Positions 25,701-33,482 are shown, numbered from the stretch's first letter. The stretch: 40,472 nucleotides of DNA from Candidatus Rhodoferax mariagerensis (GCA_016719055.1 JADKAW010000014.1:1-40472), one strand, 5' to 3'. Made by a program: numbers and translations. Notes: generated by a model from the sequence alone, not told the origin.

Positions 25701-25904
25701 GCCTGGAACTTCTTTGCGCCTTACCGCAAGGCACTCGGGTTTCTGGTGACGCCGCTGGCCAGCCGTTTCTGGGACGGACTGACCGACCTGATCCATGCAG
25801 TGGCTGATTTTGCCCGTCGCCTTTACAACGGCAACGGACAAAGTTATGCCTTCCACTTCCTGGCCTTTGTTCTGCTGGCCTTTCTTTTCCGGATGGGAGC
25901 CTAG
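22776..25904 (+). CDS. Fused double antiporter-like pump subunit (MbxH'-H / MnhD-MnhD)
   Basis: The 1042-residue protein contains two NuoL/M/N-type proton-translocating domains. In the first (about 1-440) the key TM5 glutamate is E137 (FFELIVIST) and the TM7 lysine is K219 (AEVKPFPANGWALDVYESAHP). In the second (about 500-930) they are E566 (SAWEILTVGS) and K641 (GFMTKTAAIGLHVWLPGAHA). Both domains therefore keep the charged residues needed for pumping. In archaeal Mbx/MBS the equivalents H' and H are separate genes; here they are one chain with about 60 linking residues. A long C-terminal tail of about 110 residues holds one further helix. No frameshift was seen. Confidence 0.88.
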   Translation: MVSALYILVAALAASFLLGLLKESSRGLAFLITLATLGFMTWVSGSWLGYFVSQDASAVDIFTAGVQPPFAINLRMGLPEAALTLLVNATGLLAAVHLKDALYRLGNRSMAVLMVAIMALCGVILTRDMFNLFVFFELIVISTAGLVLLSDDGRALAAGFKYLIVSQVISVFLLIGIIFAYHATGTLNIDGMAQASLNQQVGGVVAFFFMFIAILAEVKPFPANGWALDVYESAHPSYSAIFSAASGTAALFAVDKLLLIGGPPWYPMATSVGIITFGAANLFALPQTNDRRLLGYSSIAQTGLVLAVLGQRDVLGDLTNYVAFGLLISHAVAKAGLYWLSGLVQGRLLTNWTALRERPLLIFAFVTFVCMLSGLPPFPGFYAKWELVRVLAAEGRLPLLAMILVGALVEAGYLFRWFGYIIKREQVAQTVTCVNHKALPLFVAVIAGWVLGFVWGDLSGRTNLLLAIPLAFALAFLVLDWLPAWVKNTVAITGMVAFFYQTYTEYDPLRLIFAVIFLIGGAITLLASYASHGRRIGFYPAAMLMYAGLVMLIRATDTFDFFSAWEILTVGSYFLILRGKHSEPHALSYIAFSLGGAFLILTGFALGAQGAAQFSIAGLGQLPARLAPWVFALLALGFMTKTAAIGLHVWLPGAHAEAETDVSPMVSGILLKAGLYGLIVLLMTMGKQQLFGVELTHVLMWIAALTALLGNLMAIFQEDAKRLLAYSSIGQMGYAMFGLALMNHLGWLMALMFVINHYIYKAMLFLAVGGVAKRTGTKDMYRMGGLITLMPLSFIAVLVGIIAVSGLPPLSGFGGRWIFYNAIISAEYRLPMILIFLAGPIAFLYLFRLIYAIFLGQLKDEFRRVKEAPFWIILPQMIYVVLLLVFALFPGIALRRVDAYLNQLFPEGGLGWATGNTITSTYGYWNPIAIMISVVVIFGTLFAWLLFVDRKAQKVKQFNIVFSAERPFRPETTHFAWNFFAPYRKALGFLVTPLASRFWDGLTDLIHAVADFARRLYNGNGQSYAFHFLAFVLLAFLFRMGA

Positions 25905-25906
25905 TC

Positions 25907-26815
25907 ATGTCGTTCGACTGGATGAAAATCCCTTATGCCTTGTTGACGCTGTTCATCGTCGTCAATTTCGGTTTCCTGATGAATGCGTTCATCGCCAAAA
26001 TTGCCGCCCGAGTTGGGCGTCGCCACGGTATTCCCATATGGCAGTATTACGCTGACATGTTCAAAAACTACGGCCTGCGCTCGTCCATTACCCATGGGGT
26101 GATGTTTTACCTGGGCCCGGTGTTTCGTTTGTCGGGTGGGGTTGGGCTATTGCTGTTCATGCCTGCCATTTACGGCTCATACATGTTTTCCAACTTGTCA
26201 TTTGCCGGCGACCTGATTTTGGCTTTGTACTTCATTTTCTTTGGCACCCTGGGCATGGCCCTGGGCGCGGGAGAAAGCGGCCATCCGCACGCTGCCATTG
26301 GCATCACCCGGGGCTTGTCGCAAGTCACCACTGCTGAACTGCCCTTTGCGCTGGCGGTTTTTTCGGTGTCCTTGCAGTACCAGACACTGAACGTGACCGA
26401 GATTGTGGCCGCCCAGCAGGGTGGCATGCTGAACTGGACCCTGTTCACCAACCCGCTCGCCGTGGCGGCTGCCATGCTGTCGTTCCTGGGCTCGATGATG
26501 CGCCCACCCTTTGACATCGTGATTGCCCCGCAAGAGATTCCAATCGGCCCGCCCACCGAATACCACTCGTCGTATCTGGCCCTGATGCAGACCAATCGCG
26601 CCATCTTTCCGGTGGCCAAGATTGTGATTTACATGAACCTGTTTTTTGGCGGTGCCTCCGACTGGCCCACGTTCTTTTTCAAGGTGTTCCTGATCTATTT
26701 ATGGTCTGCCTTTGTAGGTGTGGTGTTCCCGCGTTTTCGTGTCGAACAGTCGATTCGCTGGTTTCTGGTCTGGGCTGTGCCGCTGGGCATTCTCTCTATC
26801 GTATGGGTGAACTGA
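25907..26815 (+). CDS. NuoH-like membrane subunit (MbxM type)
   Basis: This 302-residue protein has about eight membrane segments and NuoH/HyfC-type loops, including GAGESGHPHAAIGITRGLSQ and MMRPPFDIVIAPQEIPIGPP followed by TEYHSSYLALMQTNRAIFPV. NuoH anchors the peripheral arm to the membrane and links redox chemistry to the pump subunits. Acidic residues in the PQEIP and TEYHSS loops stand where complex I has its quinone-chamber glutamates. The gene starts 2 bases after the pump gene and is followed at once by the NuoB-like gene. Confidence 0.88.
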   Translation: MSFDWMKIPYALLTLFIVVNFGFLMNAFIAKIAARVGRRHGIPIWQYYADMFKNYGLRSSITHGVMFYLGPVFRLSGGVGLLLFMPAIYGSYMFSNLSFAGDLILALYFIFFGTLGMALGAGESGHPHAAIGITRGLSQVTTAELPFALAVFSVSLQYQTLNVTEIVAAQQGGMLNWTLFTNPLAVAAAMLSFLGSMMRPPFDIVIAPQEIPIGPPTEYHSSYLALMQTNRAIFPVAKIVIYMNLFFGGASDWPTFFFKVFLIYLWSAFVGVVFPRFRVEQSIRWFLVWAVPLGILSIVWVN

Positions 26816-26816
26816 C

Positions 26817-27458
26817 ATGAAAGAAGAACTCAAAATTCGCGTGGTCAAGGGACCCGATGGCACCCAGTTCGAGGTCGACCCGATACGCGACTATTTCTGC
26901 GATGCCGCACCCAGCGTGCACCCACCGGCTTACCTCAAAATTGTCGAGGACCTGTTCAACTGGGCGCGCGCCGAGTCGATCTGGATTCTGGGTTTTGGCA
27001 CCGGTTGCGGCGCCATCGAGATGCGCCCGCTGATGACACCGCGCTTTGATGCGTATCGATTTGGCGTGCAATGGCGTCCCACGCCACGCCAGGCCAATCT
27101 GTTCATCATCTCGGGTTACCTTTCGGTCAAGACGCTCAAACGCGTGGTACGCGCCTACGAGCAGATGCAAAATCCGAAATACGTGATTGGTTTGGGTTCC
27201 TGCACCATCAACGGTGGCATGTATTGGGACTCTTACAACACTATCAAACGGCTGGATGACTACCTGCCGGTGGACTTGTACATCGCAGGCTGCATGCCAC
27301 GACCCGAAGCATTGATTGCCGGCTTCATGGACCTGAAAAAACTCATTCGCGCCGGCAAGGCCGAAGGCGCCAACCAGTATGCTGAAAACTTTGCCTGGTA
27401 CAAGGCAAACCAGAAGCTGGTCATCCATGACTGGGACATGCCGGACTACAACTGGTAA
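26817..27458 (+). CDS. NuoB-like small subunit with three cluster cysteines (MbxJ type)
   Basis: The 213-residue subunit matches NuoB/MbhJ: FGTGCGAIEMRPLM, QANLFIISGYLSVKT, VIGLGSCTINGGMY and LYIAGCMPRPEALI. Cluster ligands are C64, C129 and C159. The fourth ligand, the tandem or CxxC cysteine in NuoB and [NiFe] small subunits, is missing; residue 62 is Thr and 63 Gly. The only other cysteine, C28, is far away in sequence. A [4Fe-4S] cluster held by three cysteines has an open iron site. In archaeal MBS such a site-differentiated cluster is the proposed place of sulfane-sulfur reduction. The N-terminal 40 residues form an extension not seen in NuoB. Confidence 0.87.
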   Translation: MKEELKIRVVKGPDGTQFEVDPIRDYFCDAAPSVHPPAYLKIVEDLFNWARAESIWILGFGTGCGAIEMRPLMTPRFDAYRFGVQWRPTPRQANLFIISGYLSVKTLKRVVRAYEQMQNPKYVIGLGSCTINGGMYWDSYNTIKRLDDYLPVDLYIAGCMPRPEALIAGFMDLKKLIRAGKAEGANQYAENFAWYKANQKLVIHDWDMPDYNW

Positions 27459-27467
27459 GGATCCAAA

Positions 27468-27998
27468 ATGCTAGAACTCCATACCAGCCTCAAGGCCTTG
27501 TTTCCGCTCGGTGACTTGACCCAACAGCGCCCCGACCTGGCCTTTGTGACAGTCCCCAAAGAGTATCTGCGACCGATTGCGACGCACCTGAAGGACCTTG
27601 AAGGCTACACCCATCTGGTCTTGCTAACGGCGGTGGACTGGCTGGAAGACGAGGTCTTTCAACTCACCTACCTGCTGCATAACCGCCTGCGGGCGCGCGA
27701 TCTTGGCCTGCGTGTCAAACTGCCGCGCCAAGCCGCTACGATGGAAAGCATCCACGAACTCTGGCCCACGGCGGCCACCTATCAGCGCGAGCTGCGTGAA
27801 ATGTTTGGCATCGATTTCCCGGGCAGCCCACGACTGAACGAAGAGTTCATTCTTGAAGGCTGGAACGATATTCCGCCTTACCGCCGCGACTTTGACACCA
27901 AAAAATATGCGGCAGAAAGCTTCAAACAGCGCCCAGGCCGCGAAACCCACGATCCGGCCCAACACATGAAGCAGCAACTTTATCCAGGCGGGCTTTGA
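27468..27998 (+). CDS. NuoC-like subunit (MbxK type)
   Basis: The 176-residue product ends with the NuoC signature region ATYQRELREMFGIDFPGSPRL and a GWNDIPPYRRDFD segment, after an N-terminal alpha/beta domain (LRPIATHLKDLEGYTHLVLLTAVDW). It bridges the B- and D-like subunits. The ATG follows an AAGGA site by 7 bases and lies 9 bases after the B stop. It contains no Fe-S motif, as expected for this family. Confidence 0.86.
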   Translation: MLELHTSLKALFPLGDLTQQRPDLAFVTVPKEYLRPIATHLKDLEGYTHLVLLTAVDWLEDEVFQLTYLLHNRLRARDLGLRVKLPRQAATMESIHELWPTAATYQRELREMFGIDFPGSPRLNEEFILEGWNDIPPYRRDFDTKKYAAESFKQRPGRETHDPAQHMKQQLYPGGL

Positions 27999-27999
27999 C

Positions 28000-29178
28000 A
28001 TGAGCATTTTTACCCCTGACCGCTCCCAGTACCCCACCGCCCGTGCCGATGGCACGCTCGACATTGATCTGACCTCAGGCAAATACCTCAAACTCTGGCA
28101 AGGCCCCAACCATCCTGGCATCACCGGCAATATGTCGGTGGAACTTACCGTGTGCGGTGACGAGGTGGTGGAAGGCAAAACCCATGTCGGCTACCTGCAC
28201 CGTGGTTTTGAGAAGCTGATGGAGCGCCGCACCTTTATCCAGTGCTTTCCCATCGTCTGCCGTATTTGCGTGCCCGAGCCAGATTTCAACGAATATTGCT
28301 ACGCCGCAGCCATCGAGGAACTGGCCGGCATCGAGGCACCCGAGCGAGCCAACTGGATTCGCACCCTGATCCTGGAGATGGGCCGGATCAACAGCTACCT
28401 GATGTACATGGGCGGCCAGGCCGGCGCCTTGGGCCTGGGTGTGATTGGCCAGTGGACCACCTATGCACGCGACTTGATGCTCGACCGCTTTGAAGAGCTG
28501 ACTGGTGCCCGCATTTACCACATGTTCATCATTCCTGGCGGCGTGCGTGACGTGTTGCCCGACGGCTTTGACAAACGCATGGAAGAAACCCTGCGCGAGA
28601 TCGAGAAAACCATGCGCGACGTTTGGGACGTGATGTTCTGCAACGCCGTCTTCAAAAAGCGCACGGTCGGTCTGGGCGTGATTGACCCAAGCTGGCTGGA
28701 TGCTTATGGCGTTACCGGCCCCAACGCCCGCGCCGCTGGTGTGGCCAAGGATGTGCGCAAGGACTGTCCGTATCTGGTGTACTCGCACATTGATTTTGAG
28801 CCGGTGACCGGCCAGAACTCCGACATCTACACCCGCTCGGACGTGCGTCGGCGCGACCTGCTGATGTCGGTTGACATCGTGCGCCAGTTGCTGGCCAAGA
28901 TGCCACGCACCGGCCCCGTGACCGTGCCCACGCCAAACGTGCTGCACTGGAAAATTCCACGCGGCGAAACCTATGTGCGTGGCGAATGCTCGCGCGGCGA
29001 ATACGGTTATTACCTGGTCACCGATGGCAGTGGCTACCCGCGGCGGGTCAATGTGCGCGGCCCGTCATACACCCATGCCATGACCTTGCTGGAGCGCATG
29101 ATTGTCAACGTCAACATTTCCGATGTCGCCTCACTGATGGTGTCGCTGCATACCTACCCGCCAGAAATTGAGAGATAA
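28000..29178 (+). CDS. NuoD / [NiFe]-large-subunit-like protein (MbxL type), incomplete Ni motif
   Basis: The 392-residue subunit has the NuoD/HycE fold signatures HVGYLHRGFEKLMERRTF, ANWIRTLILEMGRINSYLMY, GARIYHMFIIPGGVRDVLPD and RGECSRGEYGYYLVTDGS. One N-terminal cysteine pair remains, C87 and C90 in IVCRICVPEPD, with C82 nearby. The C-terminal DPCxxC pair that completes a [NiFe] site is absent; the protein ends VSLHTYPPEIER. It therefore cannot hold a normal [NiFe] centre and is neither a plain NuoD nor a hydrogenase. Retention of one pair is the state seen in Mbx/MBS-type large subunits. Confidence 0.88.
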   Translation: MSIFTPDRSQYPTARADGTLDIDLTSGKYLKLWQGPNHPGITGNMSVELTVCGDEVVEGKTHVGYLHRGFEKLMERRTFIQCFPIVCRICVPEPDFNEYCYAAAIEELAGIEAPERANWIRTLILEMGRINSYLMYMGGQAGALGLGVIGQWTTYARDLMLDRFEELTGARIYHMFIIPGGVRDVLPDGFDKRMEETLREIEKTMRDVWDVMFCNAVFKKRTVGLGVIDPSWLDAYGVTGPNARAAGVAKDVRKDCPYLVYSHIDFEPVTGQNSDIYTRSDVRRRDLLMSVDIVRQLLAKMPRTGPVTVPTPNVLHWKIPRGETYVRGECSRGEYGYYLVTDGSGYPRRVNVRGPSYTHAMTLLERMIVNVNISDVASLMVSLHTYPPEIER

Positions 29179-29180
29179 CC

Positions 29181-30983
29181 ATGACAGTTCGTGACGTCCT
29201 CTCGCCCTTCACCGCGTGGAAAAACGTTTTCCTCGACCCGGTGACGATCCGTGACCCGTTGAACGACCGGCCCGGCGCACCGCGCTACCGCGGTTTTCAC
29301 CAGAACGACATCGTCAAATGTATTGGTTGCGGCACCTGTGAGACCATCTGCCAAAACGGTGCCATCGACATGATTCCGGTCGATGGCGTAAAAACAAAGC
29401 AAGGCGACTCGGGCTTGCGTCCGCGCATCGACTATGGTCGCTGCTGCTGGTGTGCCTTGTGTGTGGATGTGTGCATGACTGGCTCACTGACCATGTCCAA
29501 TGCCTACACCTGGGTCGACGGCAACCCTGATGCCTATCTATACACTCCCGGCATTGACAAAAAACACTGGGACAACGCCGAGCTGGGTTACCACCGCCCG
29601 CAGGATCATCAGTTGACCGGTCGGGTGCGCGAACACATGCATGAGCTTGAACCCGACGTGCGGCTGTGTTCGTTTGATGAGATTGTGGACGGCTATTCGG
29701 TCGAGCAGGGCAAGCTCGAAGCCGACCGTTGCGTGTCTTGCGGGCTGTGCATTGCCACCTGCCCCACTCATATGTCAATTCCGGACTACATTGCCGCCGT
29801 TCGCGACGGTGATTACGAGCGCGGCGTGCAATTGCTGTACGAGACCAACCCGTTTTCAGGCATTTGCGGACGGGTTTGCACCCACAAGTGCGAAACCACC
29901 TGCGCCGCCCGCCATGAGGGGGACCCAATTGCCATTCGCTGGCTCAAGCGCCACATCATGGACCAGGTGCCTTTCGAGCGACGTAAAGAACTCGTGGGTG
30001 GTTGTCACGTTGGCGCAACCGGCAAGAAGGTGGCCATCGTCGGCGCTGGCCCGGCGGGACTGACAGCGGCTTTTGACCTGGCCAAGAAAGGGCACAGCGT
30101 GACGGTTTTTGAGGCTCTTGCCAAACCCGGTGGCATGACACGCTGGGGTATTCCTGAATACCGGTTGCCGTATGACATCATCGACGAGGATGTGGACTTG
30201 ATCCGCTCGACCGGCGTGGACATTCGCTGCAATGTCAGAGTTGGCAAAGACATCACGCTGGAACAGTTGCACAGCAGCCACGACGCCGTGTTGTTGGGCC
30301 TGGGCCTGCAGCTCGGCCGAGCCACCCGCACGCCGGGCAGTGACCACCCCGATGTCCGCAAGGCGGTTGACCTGCTGCGACAGGCCACGGCCACCGAAGA
30401 CTTTGGCACGCCGCGTGAGGCCGTGGTAATCGGCGGCGGCAATGTGGCCATGGACATTGCACGCACACTGGCACGGCTGCAAAAAGCCGCCTACGGCGAA
30501 GTCAAAGTGATTCTGACCGCACTGGAAGACCGTGCCCACTTTTTGGCCGATCCTGAAGAGATCACCGAGGCTGGCGAAGAAGGCGTTGTCATTCTGGATG
30601 CGCGTGGCCCGCAACAAGTGGTGCTTGAGGACGGCCAGGTGACGGGCCTGAAGACCTGGCGTGTGAAAGCCATTTTTGACGAGCAGGGCCGGTTTGCCCC
30701 CAGCTACGACGCGTCAGATGAACAATTGCACCGCGGCAGCATGATCGTGGAAGCCATCGGCCAGATGACCGATACATCACTGTTGGGAGAGCCGCTGACC
30801 GAACAGTTGGTTTGGCAGCGTGGACGCTTGCAGGTCGACGTTGGTGGCCGCACCAGTGAGCCCTGGTTGTGGGCAGCGGGCGACATGGTGCGCGGTCCAG
30901 ACGTGGTCACCGCTGTGGCTGACGGTCATCGCGTTGCCGCAAGTATCCATGCCAGTTTGATTCCTGTGGAGGCATCCCAATGA
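29181..30983 (+). CDS. Fusion: NuoI-like ferredoxin - GltD-like FAD/NAD(P)H oxidoreductase
   Basis: Residues 40-105 form a two-cluster ferredoxin, with C47, C50, C53, C57 and C88, C91, C94, C98. Residues from about 175 onward match the GltD/NfnB-type flavoprotein: an Fe-S helical domain with C184, C187, C190, C194 and GICGRVCTHKCETTC, an FAD-binding VAIVGAGPAGLTAAF at 284, an NAD(P)-binding VVIGGGNVAMDIA near 415, and a final FAD contact in WLWAAGDMVRGPDVV. The total is 600 residues. In archaeal Mbx and Mbh the I/N subunit accepts electrons from ferredoxin. The fused flavoprotein here predicts NAD(P)H as donor or acceptor, linked to the three-cysteine cluster. The start lies 2 bases after the large subunit; the next gene overlaps its end by 4. 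Confidence 0.88.
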   Translation: MTVRDVLSPFTAWKNVFLDPVTIRDPLNDRPGAPRYRGFHQNDIVKCIGCGTCETICQNGAIDMIPVDGVKTKQGDSGLRPRIDYGRCCWCALCVDVCMTGSLTMSNAYTWVDGNPDAYLYTPGIDKKHWDNAELGYHRPQDHQLTGRVREHMHELEPDVRLCSFDEIVDGYSVEQGKLEADRCVSCGLCIATCPTHMSIPDYIAAVRDGDYERGVQLLYETNPFSGICGRVCTHKCETTCAARHEGDPIAIRWLKRHIMDQVPFERRKELVGGCHVGATGKKVAIVGAGPAGLTAAFDLAKKGHSVTVFEALAKPGGMTRWGIPEYRLPYDIIDEDVDLIRSTGVDIRCNVRVGKDITLEQLHSSHDAVLLGLGLQLGRATRTPGSDHPDVRKAVDLLRQATATEDFGTPREAVVIGGGNVAMDIARTLARLQKAAYGEVKVILTALEDRAHFLADPEEITEAGEEGVVILDARGPQQVVLEDGQVTGLKTWRVKAIFDEQGRFAPSYDASDEQLHRGSMIVEAIGQMTDTSLLGEPLTEQLVWQRGRLQVDVGGRTSEPWLWAAGDMVRGPDVVTAVADGHRVAASIHASLIPVEASQ

Positions 30984-31483
30984 CCCAAGTCGTTCGACGC
31001 ATCGACGTATTGCGCAACACCACCAGTGTGCGTGAAATTTTGCAGGTCGCCACCAGCTTTGAGGCTAGCGCACGCGATTTTTACACCCGTCTGACGCCAA
31101 AGGTCAGCAAGAAAATTCGCTATTTGGTGGAGGAGTTGGCGATTGAGGAACAGGGGCACTTTGACCTGCTGACTGCACTGAGCGCTCGCGACGACCTGGC
31201 CGAACAGGTCAAACTGCAAATTCAACAACCTGCCAGTGACAGCAAGTTCTCAGACTGCCTGCATGTGCCTGATCTGGGAGAACACCCTGATGACCAGGCG
31301 GTGCTGCAGTACGCCATGGGACGCGAGCACGTTGCCATGACGCACTACACCGAGTTGGCCAGGACCGCGCCCGCGGGGCCTATTCAGGATCTGTTTCAGT
31401 TTCTTGCCAGTGAGGAAACCACGCACAAGCTTGAGCTGGAAAAGCTTTACTACGAAATCATTCACCGGGGCGGTGGGGTTTAG
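30980..31483 (+). CDS. Rubrerythrin/ferritin-like diiron protein
   Basis: The 167-residue protein is a four-helix ferritin-like domain with two ExxH pairs: FEASARDFYTRL, ELAIEEQGHFDLL, GREHVAMTHYTEL and SEETTHKLELEKLYYE carry the expected iron ligands. It has no rubredoxin domain. It overlaps the preceding fusion gene by 4 bases and is the last gene of the operon. Such proteins reduce peroxide or sense redox state; here it may protect the complex or exchange electrons with the flavoprotein. That link is inferred from gene order only. Confidence 0.83.
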   Translation: MTQVVRRIDVLRNTTSVREILQVATSFEASARDFYTRLTPKVSKKIRYLVEELAIEEQGHFDLLTALSARDDLAEQVKLQIQQPASDSKFSDCLHVPDLGEHPDDQAVLQYAMGREHVAMTHYTELARTAPAGPIQDLFQFLASEETTHKLELEKLYYEIIHRGGGV

Positions 31484-31486
31484 TAG

Positions 31487-31873
31487 TCAGTGCGTGGTGT
31501 GGCGTGACGGGCGCGCAGATGTCGTTTTGCCATGAGGCAGACTGGCCAGACGAGTGTACATGTCGCGGCAATAGCCATCAATTTCCAGGCACTTGTTGAT
31601 TTCGTCAACTGGCAGCGGGCCGGACACGACCACGATGTCATTGGCCCGCTCCAGTGCTCCACTGGCTCGTAGCCGCCGGCGGGTGTTGTTGGCCCACGAA
31701 TGGATGCGTAGCGGGCTGCCATGCTCACGCAAGGCACCGGTACTGGCGTCAAAGGCAATCGCCACGGTGTCGGTTTTAAGCCGCAAACGATGCTCGCCTG
31801 TCACGCGGCTAGCGGGCGTGCTCAGGTCGTACAAGTGGTAGTTACCTTCTTTGAGCGTGTACTGAAGCGTCAT
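31487..31873 (-). CDS. Hypothetical protein, 128 residues
   Basis: I do not recognise this protein. It is basic at the C-terminus (ARPSRHTTH), has no signal peptide or membrane helix, and contains two cysteines in NKCLEIDGYCRDM. The ATG at 31871-31873 is chosen because AGGAG lies 6 bases upstream. It converges on the operon end with only 3 bases between the stops. A 211-bp divergent region separates it from the ArgP-like gene. Confidence 0.65.
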   Translation of the reverse strand: MTLQYTLKEGNYHLYDLSTPASRVTGEHRLRLKTDTVAIAFDASTGALREHGSPLRIHSWANNTRRRLRASGALERANDIVVVSGPLPVDEINKCLEIDGYCRDMYTRLASLPHGKTTSARPSRHTTH

Positions 31874-32084
31874 GAAATCTCCTAGCAATAGGGTTATTCT
31901 GCAGGACACTGCACTTACCTAAAGCGCAAAAAGCGCACAAAAACCGATTTATAGATCATTTTTCCGGGAAAACCCGAGGTTGTCTCGGCCTAAATAGCCA
32001 CAAAAACACCACAGTCACGCCGTGCAGGGGCTTCTTGCGCCGATTAAACTGACTGCAACGTCATTAGTCCAACTTATTTAACCC

Positions 32085-33017
32085 ATGAGCACCTTTGATC
32101 CTGCTGCCCTGGAATGTCTGGCCGCCATCGTCGAAGAGGGCGGATTTGAGCGTGCCGCCGTGCGTCTGTCGATCACCCAGTCGGCGGTATCCCAGCGCCT
32201 GCGCTCACTGGAGGTGCAGGTGGGCACCGTGCTGATCGTGCGCAGTCGCCCGCTCAAGCCAACCACGGCAGGGCGCCTACTGCTCAAACACGCGATGCAG
32301 ATGCGTCTGCTGCGCGCCGATCTGGAGCGCGATCTGAAAGAACTGGCGCCTGGCATGGCCAGTGGCACCGGTGAGGACGAGCGCATCTCAATTGCTGTCA
32401 ACGCCGACAGCATTGCCACCTGGGCACTTCCGGCGCTAGGCCCGCTGGCGCATCAGGGTCTGGGCCTGGAGATCATCACTGACGATCAGGACTTCACATT
32501 TGAGTGGCTGCGTGAGGGGCGCGTGTTGGGCTGTGTCACCACCTTGCGATCGGCCCTGCGCAGTTGCAAGAGTGAGCCGCTCGGCGCGATGCAGTATGTG
32601 GTGGTGGCCGAACCAGAGTTCGCACGGGTGCACTGCCCCGATGGTTTGAGCCCGCACAATTTCAGCGCCCTGACGTTTGTTGCTTTTAACCGCAAAGACG
32701 ATTTGCAGGCCGAGTTTGTGGCCGAAGCCTGCGGGCTCAACCATGTGTCGCTGCGTCAGGTCTATGTGCCCAGCTCTGAGGGGCAGCTGCATGCCGTGCT
32801 GGCGGGCTGGGGCGTCAGTGTCTTGCCTGAGCTCAAGGTGCGCGACCATCTGTGCGCTGGCACACTGGTCGACTTGATGCCTGGGCGCACACTACAGGTG
32901 GCGCTGTACTGGCACTGCTGGAACCTGAACTCGGTGGTGCTGGACGCCTTGACCCACGCACTGAAAACAGCTGCCGCCAGGGACCTTTCATCATCCAATG
33001 ACATAATTGCAGTTTAG
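32085..33017 (+). CDS. argP: ArgP/IciA-type LysR-family regulator
   Basis: The N-terminal winged helix-turn-helix (residues 5-65, GGFERAAVRLSITQSAVSQR) is followed by a LysR substrate-binding domain; the total length of 310 is normal. The GFERAA..L.ITQSAVSQR sequence is the hallmark of ArgP, which in other bacteria responds to lysine or arginine and activates the amino-acid exporter argO/lysE. No exporter gene is present in the window. The 3' end is followed by a 45-bp AT-rich gap before the convergent stress protein. Confidence 0.85.
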   Translation: MSTFDPAALECLAAIVEEGGFERAAVRLSITQSAVSQRLRSLEVQVGTVLIVRSRPLKPTTAGRLLLKHAMQMRLLRADLERDLKELAPGMASGTGEDERISIAVNADSIATWALPALGPLAHQGLGLEIITDDQDFTFEWLREGRVLGCVTTLRSALRSCKSEPLGAMQYVVVAEPEFARVHCPDGLSPHNFSALTFVAFNRKDDLQAEFVAEACGLNHVSLRQVYVPSSEGQLHAVLAGWGVSVLPELKVRDHLCAGTLVDLMPGRTLQVALYWHCWNLNSVVLDALTHALKTAAARDLSSSNDIIAV

Positions 33018-33062
33018 ACCTTATAGGACGGTCACTATTAGCTATATTTAAGGTAGCAATTA

Positions 33063-33482
33063 TCAACGAACTATCAGCACAGGAACCCTACATCCGGCCA
33101 ACACTTCAGTGGCAACAGAGCCCACCACCAGATTGAGGAAGGCACCGTGACCATGCGAGCCCATCACAACCAAGTCAAACTTGCCGTCAGAGGCTGCTTT
33201 GCTGATCAGTTCACCTGGTTTGCCGGTCTTCCAGATCGTGGTCGCAATGACGCCGTGACGGGCCAGAAATTTGGCGACTGGTGCCATCACGCGGTTGCCC
33301 TCGTCGTCGTAGTACTTATGGACCAGCTCTTTGCCCAATGCAGTTCGCGCCTGGGACGGCAGCACCAGCTGAGCGGTCAGGGCTGTGTACTCGTTCTTGG
33401 GTGAAAACATGTCATGGGCAGCCAGGTATGCCAGCATTTTCTTGGTGTACGAACTGCCATCAACAGCGAGAAGAACTTTCAT
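33063..33482 (-). CDS. UspA-type universal stress protein
   Basis: This 139-residue single Usp domain has KVLLAVDGSSYTKK at the start and the ATP-binding pattern G-x2-G-x9-G-S in MGSHGHGAF followed by VVGSVATEV. It belongs to the nucleotide-binding branch of the family. The strand is convergent with argP. A GGAG site lies 7 bases before the ATG. Confidence 0.9.
   Translation of the reverse strand: MKVLLAVDGSSYTKKMLAYLAAHDMFSPKNEYTALTAQLVLPSQARTALGKELVHKYYDDEGNRVMAPVAKFLARHGVIATTIWKTGKPGELISKAASDGKFDLVVMGSHGHGAFLNLVVGSVATEVLAGCRVPVLIVR

Noticed and set aside
28000..29178. Calling the large subunit a group 4 [NiFe] hydrogenase
   Set aside because: The C-terminal DPCxxC nickel ligands are absent and the small subunit lacks a cluster cysteine.
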